A DNA stretch of 64,000 nt from Pusillimonas sp044464525 (GTDB lineage: Bacteria; Pseudomonadota; Gammaproteobacteria; Burkholderiales; Burkholderiaceae_B), in assembly GCF_044464525.1 (NCBI RefSeq), contig NZ_JBIQLE010000006.1:75760-139759 (forward strand), read 5' to 3'. Under the pieces are notes generated by a model. It made no database searches, was not told the origin of the DNA, and saw only the letters and a program-made list of their open reading frames with translations. The position numbers and the translations under genes were made by a program. Below, in pieces: positions 18,455 to 27,356 of this stretch. Each line of letters begins with the position of its first letter. Within the stretch, counting starts at the first letter, position 1.

Positions 18455-18527
18455 TGCATCTGTGAAAGGTTGATGCATAATAATGCAATCGAAGTTTCTC
18501 GTCAACAAAAACATGCATGAAAATGCA
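18455..18527 (-). promoter_or_regulatory. TGCA-repeat operators upstream of boxC (probable BoxR sites)
   Basis: The 114-bp boxR-boxC spacer holds five TGCA tetramers, at 18455, 18474, 18484, 18514 and 18524. Two pairs have the form TGCA-N6-TGCA (18474-18487 and 18514-18527). BzdR/BoxR regulators of aromatic-degrading Azoarcus are known to bind TGCA repeats and respond to benzoyl-CoA. This suggests a separate regulated promoter for boxCBA. Confidence 0.75.
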
Positions 18528-18533
18528 TGGGAG

Positions 18534-19469
18534 TTACGCAGCCGTTAATGGCAGGCCTGCGGCTTCCCGAATATGCGTGCGTAATATCTCGAAGGAGTCG
18601 GAAAGCGATTGATTGCTGGTCGAGCAGATGAAATCTGCCTTTGAATAAAAAGCCTCGCGGCTGGCAAGAATGCTTTTGAGATCGGCCATGGCTTCGTTGT
18701 TGCCCGCCATGGGGCGGAAATCGCCTTGCGCCATGACCCGGGCCATGTGGTCTTCCGGGGTAGCCTTGACCCATACGCTATAGCAATGCGCCAGCATCAG
18801 GTTCATGGTTGAAGGCTCGGACACCAGCCCCCCCGGCGTGGCCAGGACCATGTCGGGGTAAAGCTGAAGCGCCTCTTCGAGAGCGCGACGCTCGTAGCGC
18901 CGGTAGGCGGTGGCGCCATACAAACTGTGGATTTCAAGAATACCGCAGCCGGCCACGCGCTCGATTTCAGAGCTGAGCTCAATGAAAGGATAGCCGATAT
19001 CCGCAGCCAACATGCGCCCCAATGTGGATTTTCCGGCGCCTCGCAGGCCCATCATCGCAATTTGGCGCAAGCGGTTGCGAGGAGCCCTTTCGGGCTGGCC
19101 CGCAAAAAGCCCGGACAAGGTTTGCCGGGCAAGCTGAAGCTCTTGTTCAGTACGCCCCTCGAGCAACTCGCGGATAAGCAGCCATTCGGGCGTGGCGGTG
19201 GTGACATCGCCGACCAATTCCGCCAACGCGCAGTTGAAAGCCTTGGAAATGCTTTGCAGAACCAGAATGGATACGTTGCCGACGCCATGCTCGAGATTCG
19301 CCAAATGGCGTTCCGACACCGACGCCGCCCGGGCCAGTTCTTTGCGCGTCATGCCGCGCCTGGCCCGCAAACGTCGGACGCGTTCGCCCATTGCAACCAG
19401 GTAGGCATCACGCACTGTCTCCGTGTTGGCCGTTACACCGACCTTTTTAGCTTGTGCTGTATTCTTCAC
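18534..19469 (-). CDS. boxR: BoxR-type regulator: XRE HTH fused to a shikimate kinase-like domain
   Basis: Probable benzoyl-CoA-responsive repressor of the box genes. The 311-aa protein has an XRE/Cro-type HTH (about residues 28-87, with MTRKELARAASVSERHLANLEHG). A linker leads to a shikimate kinase-like P-loop domain (MMGLRGAGKSTLGRML, about 139-153) that in this family senses benzoyl-CoA and not shikimate. It lies between the minus-strand boxCBA operon and the divergent boxD-bclA-transporter operon. The start is a GTG with AAGGG about 9 nt upstream. Probably autoregulated, because TGCA repeats cover its own promoter. Confidence 0.92.
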   Translation of the reverse strand: MKNTAQAKKVGVTANTETVRDAYLVAMGERVRRLRARRGMTRKELARAASVSERHLANLEHGVGNVSILVLQSISKAFNCALAELVGDVTTATPEWLLIRELLEGRTEQELQLARQTLSGLFAGQPERAPRNRLRQIAMMGLRGAGKSTLGRMLAADIGYPFIELSSEIERVAGCGILEIHSLYGATAYRRYERRALEEALQLYPDMVLATPGGLVSEPSTMNLMLAHCYSVWVKATPEDHMARVMAQGDFRPMAGNNEAMADLKSILASREAFYSKADFICSTSNQSLSDSFEILRTHIREAAGLPLTAA

Positions 19470-19498
19470 CCAGAAAAACCCTTAGAAAGCCGTTGATA

Positions 19499-19538
19499 TG
19501 CATTATAGTGCTTGACAATGCAGAAGAAAAGGCATAAT
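19499..19538 (+). promoter_or_regulatory. Divergent promoter with 10-bp-phased TGCA/TGCT operator
   Basis: TGCA (19499), TGCT (19509) and TGCA (19519) are spaced by exactly 10 bp. They overlap a good plus-strand promoter, TTGACA (19512-19517) and CATAAT (19533-19538, 15-bp spacing, or ATAATT at 16 bp). On the minus strand TATAAT (complement of about 19502-19507) can serve boxR. A repressor bound here would block both directions. Confidence 0.75.
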
Positions 19539-19621
19539 TTTCAGCCTGACAAGCATATTGGTCACGCCCACGGTAATTTAGCCACGCCGTACGCCGCAGA
19601 CCAACCCCAGAAGGATGCATC

Positions 19622-20092
19622 ATGAGCAACATTGAGACATTTCGAGGGCTTATCCGCCAAGTAACAGATTTTATCGGCGCCCAGGCCCTCGACAAAACCC
19701 TTCAAGAGAAACTGAATCAACAATTTCCCTACGACGGCGAAATATGCCAACGTATTGTAGAGACCTGTAGAACCGCGGCACAGGAAGGCTGGATGTGCCA
19801 ATATGAAGGCGGTGGCGTGCGCTATGGGCGCGTCATCAAGCCCGCAGCCGAGCTCAACGGCTATTCCGTTGACGTTGTCGACATGGAAAATCTTGCCGGC
19901 CCCCATCATAGCCACCCCAATGGTGAAATCGACCTCATCATGCCGGTTTCGAACGACGCCCGTTTCGACGGACATTCGCAGGGTTGGCTGGTATATGGTC
20001 CAGATACCGCTCATAGCCCCACTGTTACACAGGGGCGCGCCATGGTTCTCTATCTGTTGCCCGAAGGCAAGATCGAGTTCACGAAGAACTAA
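19622..20092 (+). CDS. DUF4863 / PnbB-like cupin-type protein
   Basis: 156-aa cytoplasmic protein resembling the DUF4863 family, which includes the 4-hydroxylaminobenzoate lyase PnbB. A central metal-site-like stretch reads GPHHSHPNGEIDLIMPV (about residues 97-113), with His and Glu spaced as in cupin-like folds. It begins the plus-strand operon divergent from boxR, 81 bp before boxD. Family members occur with aromatic-acid catabolism genes, but its role in the box pathway is not established; nitrobenzoate metabolism is possible yet no nitroreductase is nearby. Confidence 0.75.
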   Translation: MSNIETFRGLIRQVTDFIGAQALDKTLQEKLNQQFPYDGEICQRIVETCRTAAQEGWMCQYEGGGVRYGRVIKPAAELNGYSVDVVDMENLAGPHHSHPNGEIDLIMPVSNDARFDGHSQGWLVYGPDTAHSPTVTQGRAMVLYLLPEGKIEFTKN

Positions 20093-20172
20093 GCCGGCTG
20101 CGCCGGGTTGCCTGAGTTCAGCCGCCTTTTCGGCGGGTATCGCTCACCCGCCCACCACCGCAATGGATACTT

Positions 20173-21714
20173 ATGAAAAAACTACCTAATTACGTTCAAG
20201 GCCGCTGGCAGGAAGGCTCCGGCGAGGGCACGGCGCTGCACGACCCCGTACTTGGCACAGCACTGGCTGTAGTCTGCGCCAAAGGCGTGGACATGGCCGC
20301 AACCTACGATTTTGCCCGCCGCCAAGGCGGAGCCGGCTTGCGCAAACATACATATGCCGAACGCGCCGCCCTGCTGGCCCAAATCGCCCAGGTGCTTCAA
20401 GCCAATCGCGACAAGTACTACGACATATCGCTGCAAAACTCCGGCACAGTCAAGAACGACACAGCCGTTGACGTGGATGGCAGCATCTATACGCTGGGCT
20501 ACTACGCCAAGCTCGGTTCCAAGCTTACCGACGGCCAGGTACACCTTGACGGCGACAGCAGCTCGCTGGCTAAAGACAATGCCTTCGCCAGCCAGCATAT
20601 CGAAGTGCCCGTGCGCGGCGTGGCCCTGCTAATCAATGCATTCAACTTCCCGGCCTGGGGCCTGTGGGAAAAAGCCGCGCCGGCCCTGCTGTCAGGCGTG
20701 CCCATCGTCGTCAAGCCGGCCACCGCCACGGCATGGCTCACGCACGAAATGATCAAAGACGTCATCGAAGCAGACATATTGCCCGAAGGCAGCCTGAACA
20801 TCGTGTGCGGGCGACCGGAAGGAATGATTGACGCCTTGAACGGGCTCGATCTGGTGTCTTTCACCGGCTCGGCCGACACCGCCGCCTTGTTGCGCCAGCA
20901 TCCCCGCATCCAGCACGACGGAGTGCGCTTCAATGCCGAAACCGACAGCGTGAACTGCGCCGTCCTTGACCCCGCAGCCGCCGGCGCCGACCTGCTGGTG
21001 CGAGAAGTGGTCCGCGAGCTCACCATCAAATCAGGTCAGAAGTGCACGGCCATCCGGCGCATTTTCGTACCCGAAGCCAGTTACGATGCCGTCGCCAAGG
21101 CCATTGCAGACAAACTGCAAACCATTACCGTGGGCGATCCGCGCAACGAGTCGGTGCGCATGGGCAGCCTGGTCAGCGCCACACAAAAGAAAGCCGTAAT
21201 CGACGGAATCGAATTGCTTGCCGAGCACTGCGATGTTCTCTTCGATGGCCGCAGCCAAAGCACCGTGCTGGCCGATGCGCCGGACCACGCTTGCGTGCCG
21301 CCAATGCTTTTCGGCACTCGCGACCCCGATGGCCAGGCCTTGGTCCACGAAACCGAAGTGTTCGGGCCTGTAGCCACTCTCATGCCTTACCGCGATGTCG
21401 AGCATGCCTACGAATTGGCGCGCCGCGGCATGGGTTCCTTGGTAGCGTCCGTCTATGGCGAGGATGCTGATTTTCTCGCCCAGGCCGCATTGAGGCTGGC
21501 CGAAAGCCACGGCCGGGTGCACGTCATAAACAGCGAGGTTGCCAAGGTACAAACGGGTCACGGCAACGCCATGCCCCAATCCAACCACGGCGGTCCGGGC
21601 CGGGCCGGCGGCGGCCAAGAGCTTGGCGGTTTGCGAGCCTTGGCGTTTTATCACCGCCTGGCAGCCGTTCAAGCTGCGCCCGATGTACTGGCCCGCCTGA
21701 CTGCCAAGCACTGA
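20173..21714 (+). CDS. boxD: 3,4-dehydroadipyl-CoA semialdehyde dehydrogenase BoxD
   Basis: Aldehyde dehydrogenase oxidising the BoxC product to 3,4-dehydroadipyl-CoA with NADP+. The 513-aa protein has the ALDH order: NAFNFPAWGLWEKAAPALL near 156-173, KPATATAW near 181-188, SFTGSADTA near 229, general base Glu256 in NAETDSVN and nucleophile Cys291 in SGQKCTAIRR. It resembles the ALDH half of PaaZ but lacks the C-terminal MaoC domain; a separate MaoC gene is in the box operon. It is preceded by the DUF4863 gene and followed by bclA. Confidence 0.93.
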   Translation: MKKLPNYVQGRWQEGSGEGTALHDPVLGTALAVVCAKGVDMAATYDFARRQGGAGLRKHTYAERAALLAQIAQVLQANRDKYYDISLQNSGTVKNDTAVDVDGSIYTLGYYAKLGSKLTDGQVHLDGDSSSLAKDNAFASQHIEVPVRGVALLINAFNFPAWGLWEKAAPALLSGVPIVVKPATATAWLTHEMIKDVIEADILPEGSLNIVCGRPEGMIDALNGLDLVSFTGSADTAALLRQHPRIQHDGVRFNAETDSVNCAVLDPAAAGADLLVREVVRELTIKSGQKCTAIRRIFVPEASYDAVAKAIADKLQTITVGDPRNESVRMGSLVSATQKKAVIDGIELLAEHCDVLFDGRSQSTVLADAPDHACVPPMLFGTRDPDGQALVHETEVFGPVATLMPYRDVEHAYELARRGMGSLVASVYGEDADFLAQAALRLAESHGRVHVINSEVAKVQTGHGNAMPQSNHGGPGRAGGGQELGGLRALAFYHRLAAVQAAPDVLARLTAKH

Positions 21715-21800
21715 TTTCTTCCTGAAAAACCGCCACAGCACTTGAACACATAACACCCCGGGACCGCAGTACGGTCCGTCCGCAAGATCTGGAGACACTG

Positions 21801-23354
21801 ATGCACGCCTGCCCCGCAGAACTCAACTTCGCTCAATATATCGCCGAGCTCAACGCGGGCCGTGCCGGCAAGACGGCCTATATCGACAGCCAGGGCGAGC
21901 TGTCATATGGCGAATTGGCCAGGCGCGTGGCCAAGTTTGCCGGCCTGCTCCAGCAACTGGACATTCGGCGTGAAGAGCGCATCTTGCTTTCCATGAACGA
22001 CATCAACGATTGGCCGGTGGTGTTCCTGGGCGCCCTGCACGCGGGCGTCGTGCCCGTGGCGGTCAATACCTTGCTGACCCCGGCCGACTATGCCTACATG
22101 ATGGAGCACAGTCGCTGCCAGGCGGTGTTCGTCTCGCCGCAATTGGTTCCCACCATTCAAGAGGCCATGTCCAGCGCGAACCACGATGTGAAGCACATAG
22201 TTGTGGCCCGCCCCGAGGGAGAACTGGCGGAAGGCCTCATCGAACTTGAAAGCCGCTTGCAAGCCGCGCCCGAAGTGCCTGCCGTGCAGACCAAAGCTGA
22301 CGAAATCGCTTTCTGGCTCTACTCGTCGGGCTCTACCGGCCAGCCCAAGGGCGTGGTCCACAGCCACTGTAACCTCTGGTATACGGCCGAACTTTATGGC
22401 AAGCCGGTGCTTGGTGTGCGCGAGGACGACATCGTGTTCTCGGCGGCAAAGCTGTTCTTTGCCTATGGGCTGGGCAACGGCCTGACATTCCCGCTGTCGG
22501 TCGGCGCCACGGTGGTATTGATGGACGAGCGCCCCACTCCTGCCGCCGTTTACAAACGCCTGGTCGAGAACAAACCCACAGTGTTCTGTGGCGTACCCAC
22601 CCTTTACGCCAGCATGCTGGCCTACGAGGGCATGCCTTCGAAAGAAGAGGTGGCGATCCGCGTCTGCGCCTCGGCAGGCGAGGCCTTGCCCAGCGACCTG
22701 GGCCAGCGCTTCACCCAACAATTCGGCTGCCAGATCCTTGACGGTATCGGCTCCACCGAAATGCTGCACATCTTTTTGTCGAACAGCCAGAACGATCTGC
22801 GTTACGGCACAACCGGCAAGCCCGTTCCGGGCTACGAGGTAGAGCTGCGCGACGACGAAGGCAATCTGGTGCCGCGCGGCACCATCGGCGACCTTTACAT
22901 CAAGGGTCCAAGCTCCGCGCTCATGTACTGGAACAACCGCCAGAAAAGCTGTTCAACCTTCCTCGGAGAATGGACCAAGAGCGGAGACAAATACGTCTGC
23001 GACGAAGACGGCTACTACACTTACTCAGGCCGCAGTGACGACATGATCAAGGTCAGCGGCCAGTATGTTTCCCCCATCGAGGTTGAAAACATCCTTATCC
23101 AGCACACCGCGGTGCTCGAAGCCGCGGTTATCGGCGCCACCGACGGGCAGGGGCTGGTCAAGACCACGGCCTTCGTCGTGCTGCGCTCCGGCAATGCGGC
23201 CGGCGACGGCATCCAGCAAGAGTTGCAAGCCTTCGTCAAAGGCCAACTTGCGCCGTTCAAGTATCCGCGCACCATCCATTTCGTAGACGAATTGCCCAAG
23301 ACCGCCACAGGCAAGATCCAGCGTTTCCGCTTGCGTGAGCAGGAGAACCACTAA
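21801..23354 (+). CDS. bclA: Benzoate-CoA ligase
   Basis: AMP-forming ligase that activates benzoate to benzoyl-CoA, the first committed step of the box pathway. The 517-aa protein has the P-loop YSSGSTGQPKG (about 174-184), the substrate-pocket region FSAAKLFFAYGLGN, GIGSTEMLHIFLSN (A5) and the C-terminal PKTATGKIQRFRLRE with the catalytic Lys. These closely match benzoate/2-fluorobenzoate CoA ligases (BclA/BadA group). It is translationally close to the next gene: its stop codon is 1 bp before the hydrolase ATG. Confidence 0.94.
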   Translation: MHACPAELNFAQYIAELNAGRAGKTAYIDSQGELSYGELARRVAKFAGLLQQLDIRREERILLSMNDINDWPVVFLGALHAGVVPVAVNTLLTPADYAYMMEHSRCQAVFVSPQLVPTIQEAMSSANHDVKHIVVARPEGELAEGLIELESRLQAAPEVPAVQTKADEIAFWLYSSGSTGQPKGVVHSHCNLWYTAELYGKPVLGVREDDIVFSAAKLFFAYGLGNGLTFPLSVGATVVLMDERPTPAAVYKRLVENKPTVFCGVPTLYASMLAYEGMPSKEEVAIRVCASAGEALPSDLGQRFTQQFGCQILDGIGSTEMLHIFLSNSQNDLRYGTTGKPVPGYEVELRDDEGNLVPRGTIGDLYIKGPSSALMYWNNRQKSCSTFLGEWTKSGDKYVCDEDGYYTYSGRSDDMIKVSGQYVSPIEVENILIQHTAVLEAAVIGATDGQGLVKTTAFVVLRSGNAAGDGIQQELQAFVKGQLAPFKYPRTIHFVDELPKTATGKIQRFRLREQENH

Positions 23355-23355
23355 C

Positions 23356-24168
23356 ATGCGCGACGTCGCTTCCACTCAAGAGGCGGGCCTGGCAACGATA
23401 CAGTCGCTGGGTCGCCAGATGCAGATCGAGTATTACCTGATCTCACCCGAAAAAAAGGATGCCGATCTCATCGTCTTCCTGCACGAAGGTCTGGGCTCGG
23501 CATCTATGTGGAAAGATTGGCCGGCACAGCTTTGTGAGGCAACCGGCTGCCGCGGCCTCGTTTTCTCGCGCTATGCTTACGGTTCCAGCACGCCTCGACC
23601 GCATGATGAAAAATGGCCGGTCGAATACATGCATGACCAGGCTCGCGAAGCCCTGCCCGCTTTGTTCAAAGCCTTGGGTTTGCAAAACGAAAAACCCATC
23701 TTGTTCGGTCATAGCGACGGCGGCTCGATTGCACTGCTTTACGCAGCCATGTATCCCGATTCGGTCCGGGCCATCGCGGTGGCGGCGCCCCATATATTCG
23801 TTGAAGATATTTCCATCGAGAGCATCGAAAAGGCACGCGACGCGTATCTGCACACCGATCTGCCGCAACGTCTTGCACGCTATCACGATGACCCGGACTC
23901 TACTTTCTGGGGCTGGAACGATATCTGGCTGAAACCCGAATTCCGTCAATGGAATATCGAGTCTTACCTGGATAAGATTCGCTGCCCCATCCTGGCGATT
24001 CAGGGCGTCGACGATGAGTACGGAACACTAGAGCAAATACAAGGGATTAAACGGATTGCAACACATGCAAAGCTCTGTATCATTGAGCGCTGCCGCCATT
24101 CCCCCCACAAAGACCAGCCAGAAACAGTCATTAACGAGGTCGCGAACTTCATTCGCGATCTTGTCTGA
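23356..24168 (+). CDS. Alpha/beta hydrolase of the benzoate operon
   Basis: 270-aa alpha/beta-hydrolase fold protein. The triad is visible as the nucleophile elbow GHSDGG (Ser about 123), an Asp in the QGVDDEYGT strand end and His in CRHSPHKDQPE near the C-terminus. No signal peptide is seen. The ATG at 23356 follows the bclA stop by 1 bp. Hydrolases of this type sit in other box clusters; proposed jobs include thioesterase rescue of CoA or opening of a lactone formed from the semialdehyde, but none can be proved here. Confidence 0.85.
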   Translation: MRDVASTQEAGLATIQSLGRQMQIEYYLISPEKKDADLIVFLHEGLGSASMWKDWPAQLCEATGCRGLVFSRYAYGSSTPRPHDEKWPVEYMHDQAREALPALFKALGLQNEKPILFGHSDGGSIALLYAAMYPDSVRAIAVAAPHIFVEDISIESIEKARDAYLHTDLPQRLARYHDDPDSTFWGWNDIWLKPEFRQWNIESYLDKIRCPILAIQGVDDEYGTLEQIQGIKRIATHAKLCIIERCRHSPHKDQPETVINEVANFIRDLV

Positions 24169-24225
24169 AACGCGCTCGTTTGCGCATCCCCGAAGTTATT
24201 TTTTTCATAAAAACAGGAGTAGGCA

Positions 24226-25383
24226 ATGAAAAAAACCCTCACCCGCACTGCCTTGGCAACATTGCTCGCATTCAGCGCAGGCAGCGCCTTCGCCGCCGTC
24301 AAGGTCGGCTTCATGCTTCCCTATAGCGGCACGTACGCCAAACTGGGCGAAGCCATCGAAAACGGCTTCAAGATGTACGTGGACGAACAAGGCGGCAAGC
24401 TGGCCGGCCAAGAAGTCCAGTACTTCAAGGTCGACGACGAGTCCAACCCTTCGAAGGGCCCCGAAAACGCCAACCGCCTGATCAAGCGCGACCAAGTCGA
24501 CGTCCTGATTGGCACGGTCCACTCGGGCGTCGCCATGGCTCTGGCCAAGGCTGCGAACGACTCCGACACGACGCTCATCATTCCTAACGCCGGCGCCGAC
24601 GCCATTACGGGCCCGCTGTGCAGCAAGAATGTGTTCCGTTCTTCGTTCTCGAACTGGCAACCCGGCTTCGCCATGGGTTCGGTCGCCGCCGAAGAAGGCC
24701 ATAAAACAGCCGTCACCATTTCCTGGAACTACGCGGCAGGCAAAGAGTCCACCGATGGCTTCAAAGAGTCGTTTGAAAAAGCCGGCGGCAAGGTCGTACG
24801 CCACTTGACGCTACCCTTCCCCAACGTCGAGTTTCAGCCTCTGCTGACCGAAATCGCTTCCATCAAGCCTGACGCGGTCTATACCTTCTTCGCAGGTGGC
24901 GGCGCTGTCAAGTTCACGCAAGATTACGCCGCGGCTGGACTGAAAAACTCCATCCCGCTGCTGGGCGCCGGCTTCCTCACCGACGGCACGCTCGATGCCC
25001 AAGGCGATTCGGCCCAAGGCCTGCTGACCACGCTGCACTACGCGGATGGTCTTGATACCCCGCGCGACAATGCGTTCCGCGAGAACTACATCAAGAGCTT
25101 CCCGCAGCTTCCGCCCGATGTCTACGCTGTGCAGGGCTATGACGCTGCTCAGATGCTCGACGCCGGCCTGAAGGCGGTCGATGGCGATGTCAGCAAGAAG
25201 GACGCCATGCGCGATGCGATCCGCACAGCCAAGATCGACAGCCCACGCGGCGAGTTCACCTTGTCGGCGGCGGGCAACCCCGTGCAGGACATGTACCTGC
25301 GTAAAGTCGAAGGCGACGAAAACAAAGTCGTGAAGGTCGCCGTCGAAAATCTGGCCGACCCAGCTCGCGGCTGCAAGCTGTAA
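24226..25383 (+). CDS. Liv-type ABC transporter substrate-binding protein (probable benzoate uptake)
   Basis: Periplasmic binding protein of the branched-chain amino acid/aromatic acid type, 385 aa. It has a clear Sec signal peptide, a KK start, hydrophobic core and cleavage after AGSAFA near residue 24. The mature part starts with VKVGFMLPYSGTYAKLGEAIENGF, the Peripla_BP_6 pattern, and has PNAGADAITGPLCSKNVFRSSFSNWQP. Position behind bclA points to benzoate or a related aromatic acid as ligand. It is followed by a 13-bp hairpin and then two permeases and two ATPases. Confidence 0.9.
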   Translation: MKKTLTRTALATLLAFSAGSAFAAVKVGFMLPYSGTYAKLGEAIENGFKMYVDEQGGKLAGQEVQYFKVDDESNPSKGPENANRLIKRDQVDVLIGTVHSGVAMALAKAANDSDTTLIIPNAGADAITGPLCSKNVFRSSFSNWQPGFAMGSVAAEEGHKTAVTISWNYAAGKESTDGFKESFEKAGGKVVRHLTLPFPNVEFQPLLTEIASIKPDAVYTFFAGGGAVKFTQDYAAAGLKNSIPLLGAGFLTDGTLDAQGDSAQGLLTTLHYADGLDTPRDNAFRENYIKSFPQLPPDVYAVQGYDAAQMLDAGLKAVDGDVSKKDAMRDAIRTAKIDSPRGEFTLSAAGNPVQDMYLRKVEGDENKVVKVAVENLADPARGCKL

Positions 25384-25392
25384 ATCCGTATC

Positions 25393-25427
25393 CATCCGGT
25401 ACGCGCGCCCGTCACGCGTACCGGATG
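25393..25427 (+). repeat. Intra-operon hairpin after the binding-protein gene
   Basis: Perfect 13-bp stem (25393-25405 with 25415-25427) and a 9-nt loop, without a T tract. Such stems after binding-protein genes are known to protect the upstream mRNA from 3' decay, which gives excess binding protein over permease. Confidence 0.75.
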
Positions 25428-25451
25428 TTCCGTTGAATCAAAGGAATCCTC

Positions 25452-26330
25452 GTGGACCCGGCCATCTTCCTGATCCAGTGCCTTAACGCCGTGCAATACG
25501 GCTTGCTGCTTTTCCTGGTCGCCAGCGGCCTGACCCTTATTTTCGGCATCATGGGCATCATCAACCTTGCCCATGGCGCCTTCTACATGATCGGGGCCTA
25601 TATGGCCTTTGCCATGCAGCCCCTGGTGGCGCAGTACCTGGGCGGCGGCTTCGTCGTGACCGTGCTGGTGTGCGTGCTGCTGGCCACCTTGCTGGGCTAT
25701 TTTCTCGAATGGGCCTTTTATAGCTATCTGTACTCGCGCGATCACTTGCAGCAAGTGCTCATGACCTACGGGCTCATCCTGGTCTTTGAAGAGCTTCGCA
25801 GCATGATCGTGGGCAACGACGTGCACGGCGTGCCGGTGCCGTCCTGGCTGGCCGGGTCCGTCCAATTGGGCAACGTCATGACCTACCCGGTCTACCGGCT
25901 GTTCATCTCGGCGATGTGTATTGTGGTCGGGCTGCTGATGTTCTGGGTGCTTACCCGAACTCGCCTGGGCATGATGATCCGCGCCGGCGCCAGCAACCGC
26001 GAAATGATCAATTCGCTGGGCATCGACATCAACCGGCTGTTCCGCATCGTGTTCGCCATCGGCGTTGCACTGGCCGCTTTTGCCGGGGCCATCGCCGCAC
26101 CCGTCTCCTCGGTGTATCCGGGCATGGGCAATGCGGTCATTATCATCTGCTTCGTGGTGGTGGTCATTGGCGGCATCGGCTCCATCAAGGGCGCCTTTCT
26201 GGCCGCCATGCTGGTGGGCTTCGTCGATACGTTCGGGCAGGTGTTCTTCCCGGCCGCCGCCGGCGTCATGGTGTACCTGTTGATGGCCGCCATTCTCCTG
26301 TTCAAGCCCGAAGGGCTCTTCAAACATTAA
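25452..26330 (+). CDS. Liv-type ABC transporter permease (LivH family)
   Basis: Inner-membrane permease of 292 aa with about eight hydrophobic segments, starting from a GTG. Typical LivH features are LIFGIMGIINLAHGAFYMIGAYMAF at the N-terminus, GASNREMINSLGIDINRLFRIVFAIG in the cytoplasmic coupling loop (about 178-203) and GGIGSIKGAF with the terminal FKPEGLF. It forms the membrane channel with the next gene product and belongs to the benzoate operon. Confidence 0.92.
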   Translation: MDPAIFLIQCLNAVQYGLLLFLVASGLTLIFGIMGIINLAHGAFYMIGAYMAFAMQPLVAQYLGGGFVVTVLVCVLLATLLGYFLEWAFYSYLYSRDHLQQVLMTYGLILVFEELRSMIVGNDVHGVPVPSWLAGSVQLGNVMTYPVYRLFISAMCIVVGLLMFWVLTRTRLGMMIRAGASNREMINSLGIDINRLFRIVFAIGVALAAFAGAIAAPVSSVYPGMGNAVIIICFVVVVIGGIGSIKGAFLAAMLVGFVDTFGQVFFPAAAGVMVYLLMAAILLFKPEGLFKH

Positions 26331-26347
26331 TCAAGGCAGACCCACGC

Positions 26348-27346
26348 ATGCGTTTCGTTCTTCGTGCCATTTTGTTGCTGGTGCTGGTGGCGGTGGTGCT
26401 GTCCTTGCCCTCGTTCGCCTCCACCTACTATCTGAGCCTGATCATCAAGATCATGATCTACGCCCTGTTCGCGCTAAGCCTTCAGTTGCTGGTCGGCGGC
26501 ACGGGCCTGGTCAGCCTGGGCCATTCAGCCTTCTTCGGCATTGCCGCCTACTTCGTCACCCTGCTGTCGCCCGAGTCGGGCGCGGGCAATATGCTGTGGC
26601 TGCTGCCCGGCGCCGTGCTGGCCGCCATGGTCTATGCGGCCGCCACCGGCGCGCTGGCGCTGCGCACCAAGGGCGTTTATTTCATCATGGTCACCCTGGC
26701 GTTCGCGCAGATGGCCTATTACGTGTTCCACGATACCGCGCTAGGCGGCGGCACCGACGGTATTTATCTGTATTTCCGTCCTGAAATCCGTTTGGGCGAC
26801 TGGGTCGTGCTGAATATCGACAATCAGTTCGTGTTCTATGTGTTCACGCTGGCCTGCCTGCTGCTGACCTGGCTGTTCCTGTCGCTGCTGATGCGCTCGC
26901 GCTTTGGCGCCGCGCTCACCGGCATCCGCGTGAACGAACAGCGCATGCGCGCGGCCGGGTTTTCCACCTTCAAGTACAAGCTTACGGCCTACATCATCGG
27001 CTGCGGCCTGGCCGGGGTGGCGGGGTTCTTGTACGCGGCCAAAGACGGCTACGTCAACCCCGAACTATTGGCCTGGGAGCAATCGGGCCTGGTGCTGCTG
27101 ATGGTCATCCTGGGCGGCATGGGCCGCCTGTGGGGAGCCATCCTGGGCGCCATCGCGCTTACGCTGTTGCAAGAGGTGTTCCAATCGCACGCACTGTTTG
27201 GCGATTTTGCCAGCCGCTGGCACCTGACCTTCGGCCTGGCCATCATCGCCCTGGTCGCCGTCCTGCCCCAAGGCCTGGCAGGGCTTCCCGAACAACTGCG
27301 CAACCGCCGTCGCGCCAAGTCCATCTTGCCGGCTTCGGCCCAGTAA
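26348..27346 (+). CDS. Liv-type ABC transporter permease (LivM family)
   Basis: Second permease, 332 aa, very hydrophobic. I use the ATG at 26348 (MRFVLRAILLL) because it lies just after the LivH-type stop; a longer frame would overlap that gene by over 400 bp. LivM features are YALFALSLQLLVGGTGLVSLGHSAFFGI, GIRVNEQRMRAAGFSTFKYKLTAYII (coupling loop) and GGMGRLWGAILGA. Partner of the LivH-type permease in the presumed benzoate importer. Confidence 0.92.
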   Translation: MRFVLRAILLLVLVAVVLSLPSFASTYYLSLIIKIMIYALFALSLQLLVGGTGLVSLGHSAFFGIAAYFVTLLSPESGAGNMLWLLPGAVLAAMVYAAATGALALRTKGVYFIMVTLAFAQMAYYVFHDTALGGGTDGIYLYFRPEIRLGDWVVLNIDNQFVFYVFTLACLLLTWLFLSLLMRSRFGAALTGIRVNEQRMRAAGFSTFKYKLTAYIIGCGLAGVAGFLYAAKDGYVNPELLAWEQSGLVLLMVILGGMGRLWGAILGAIALTLLQEVFQSHALFGDFASRWHLTFGLAIIALVAVLPQGLAGLPEQLRNRRRAKSILPASAQ

Positions 27347-27356
27347 AGGCAGCACC

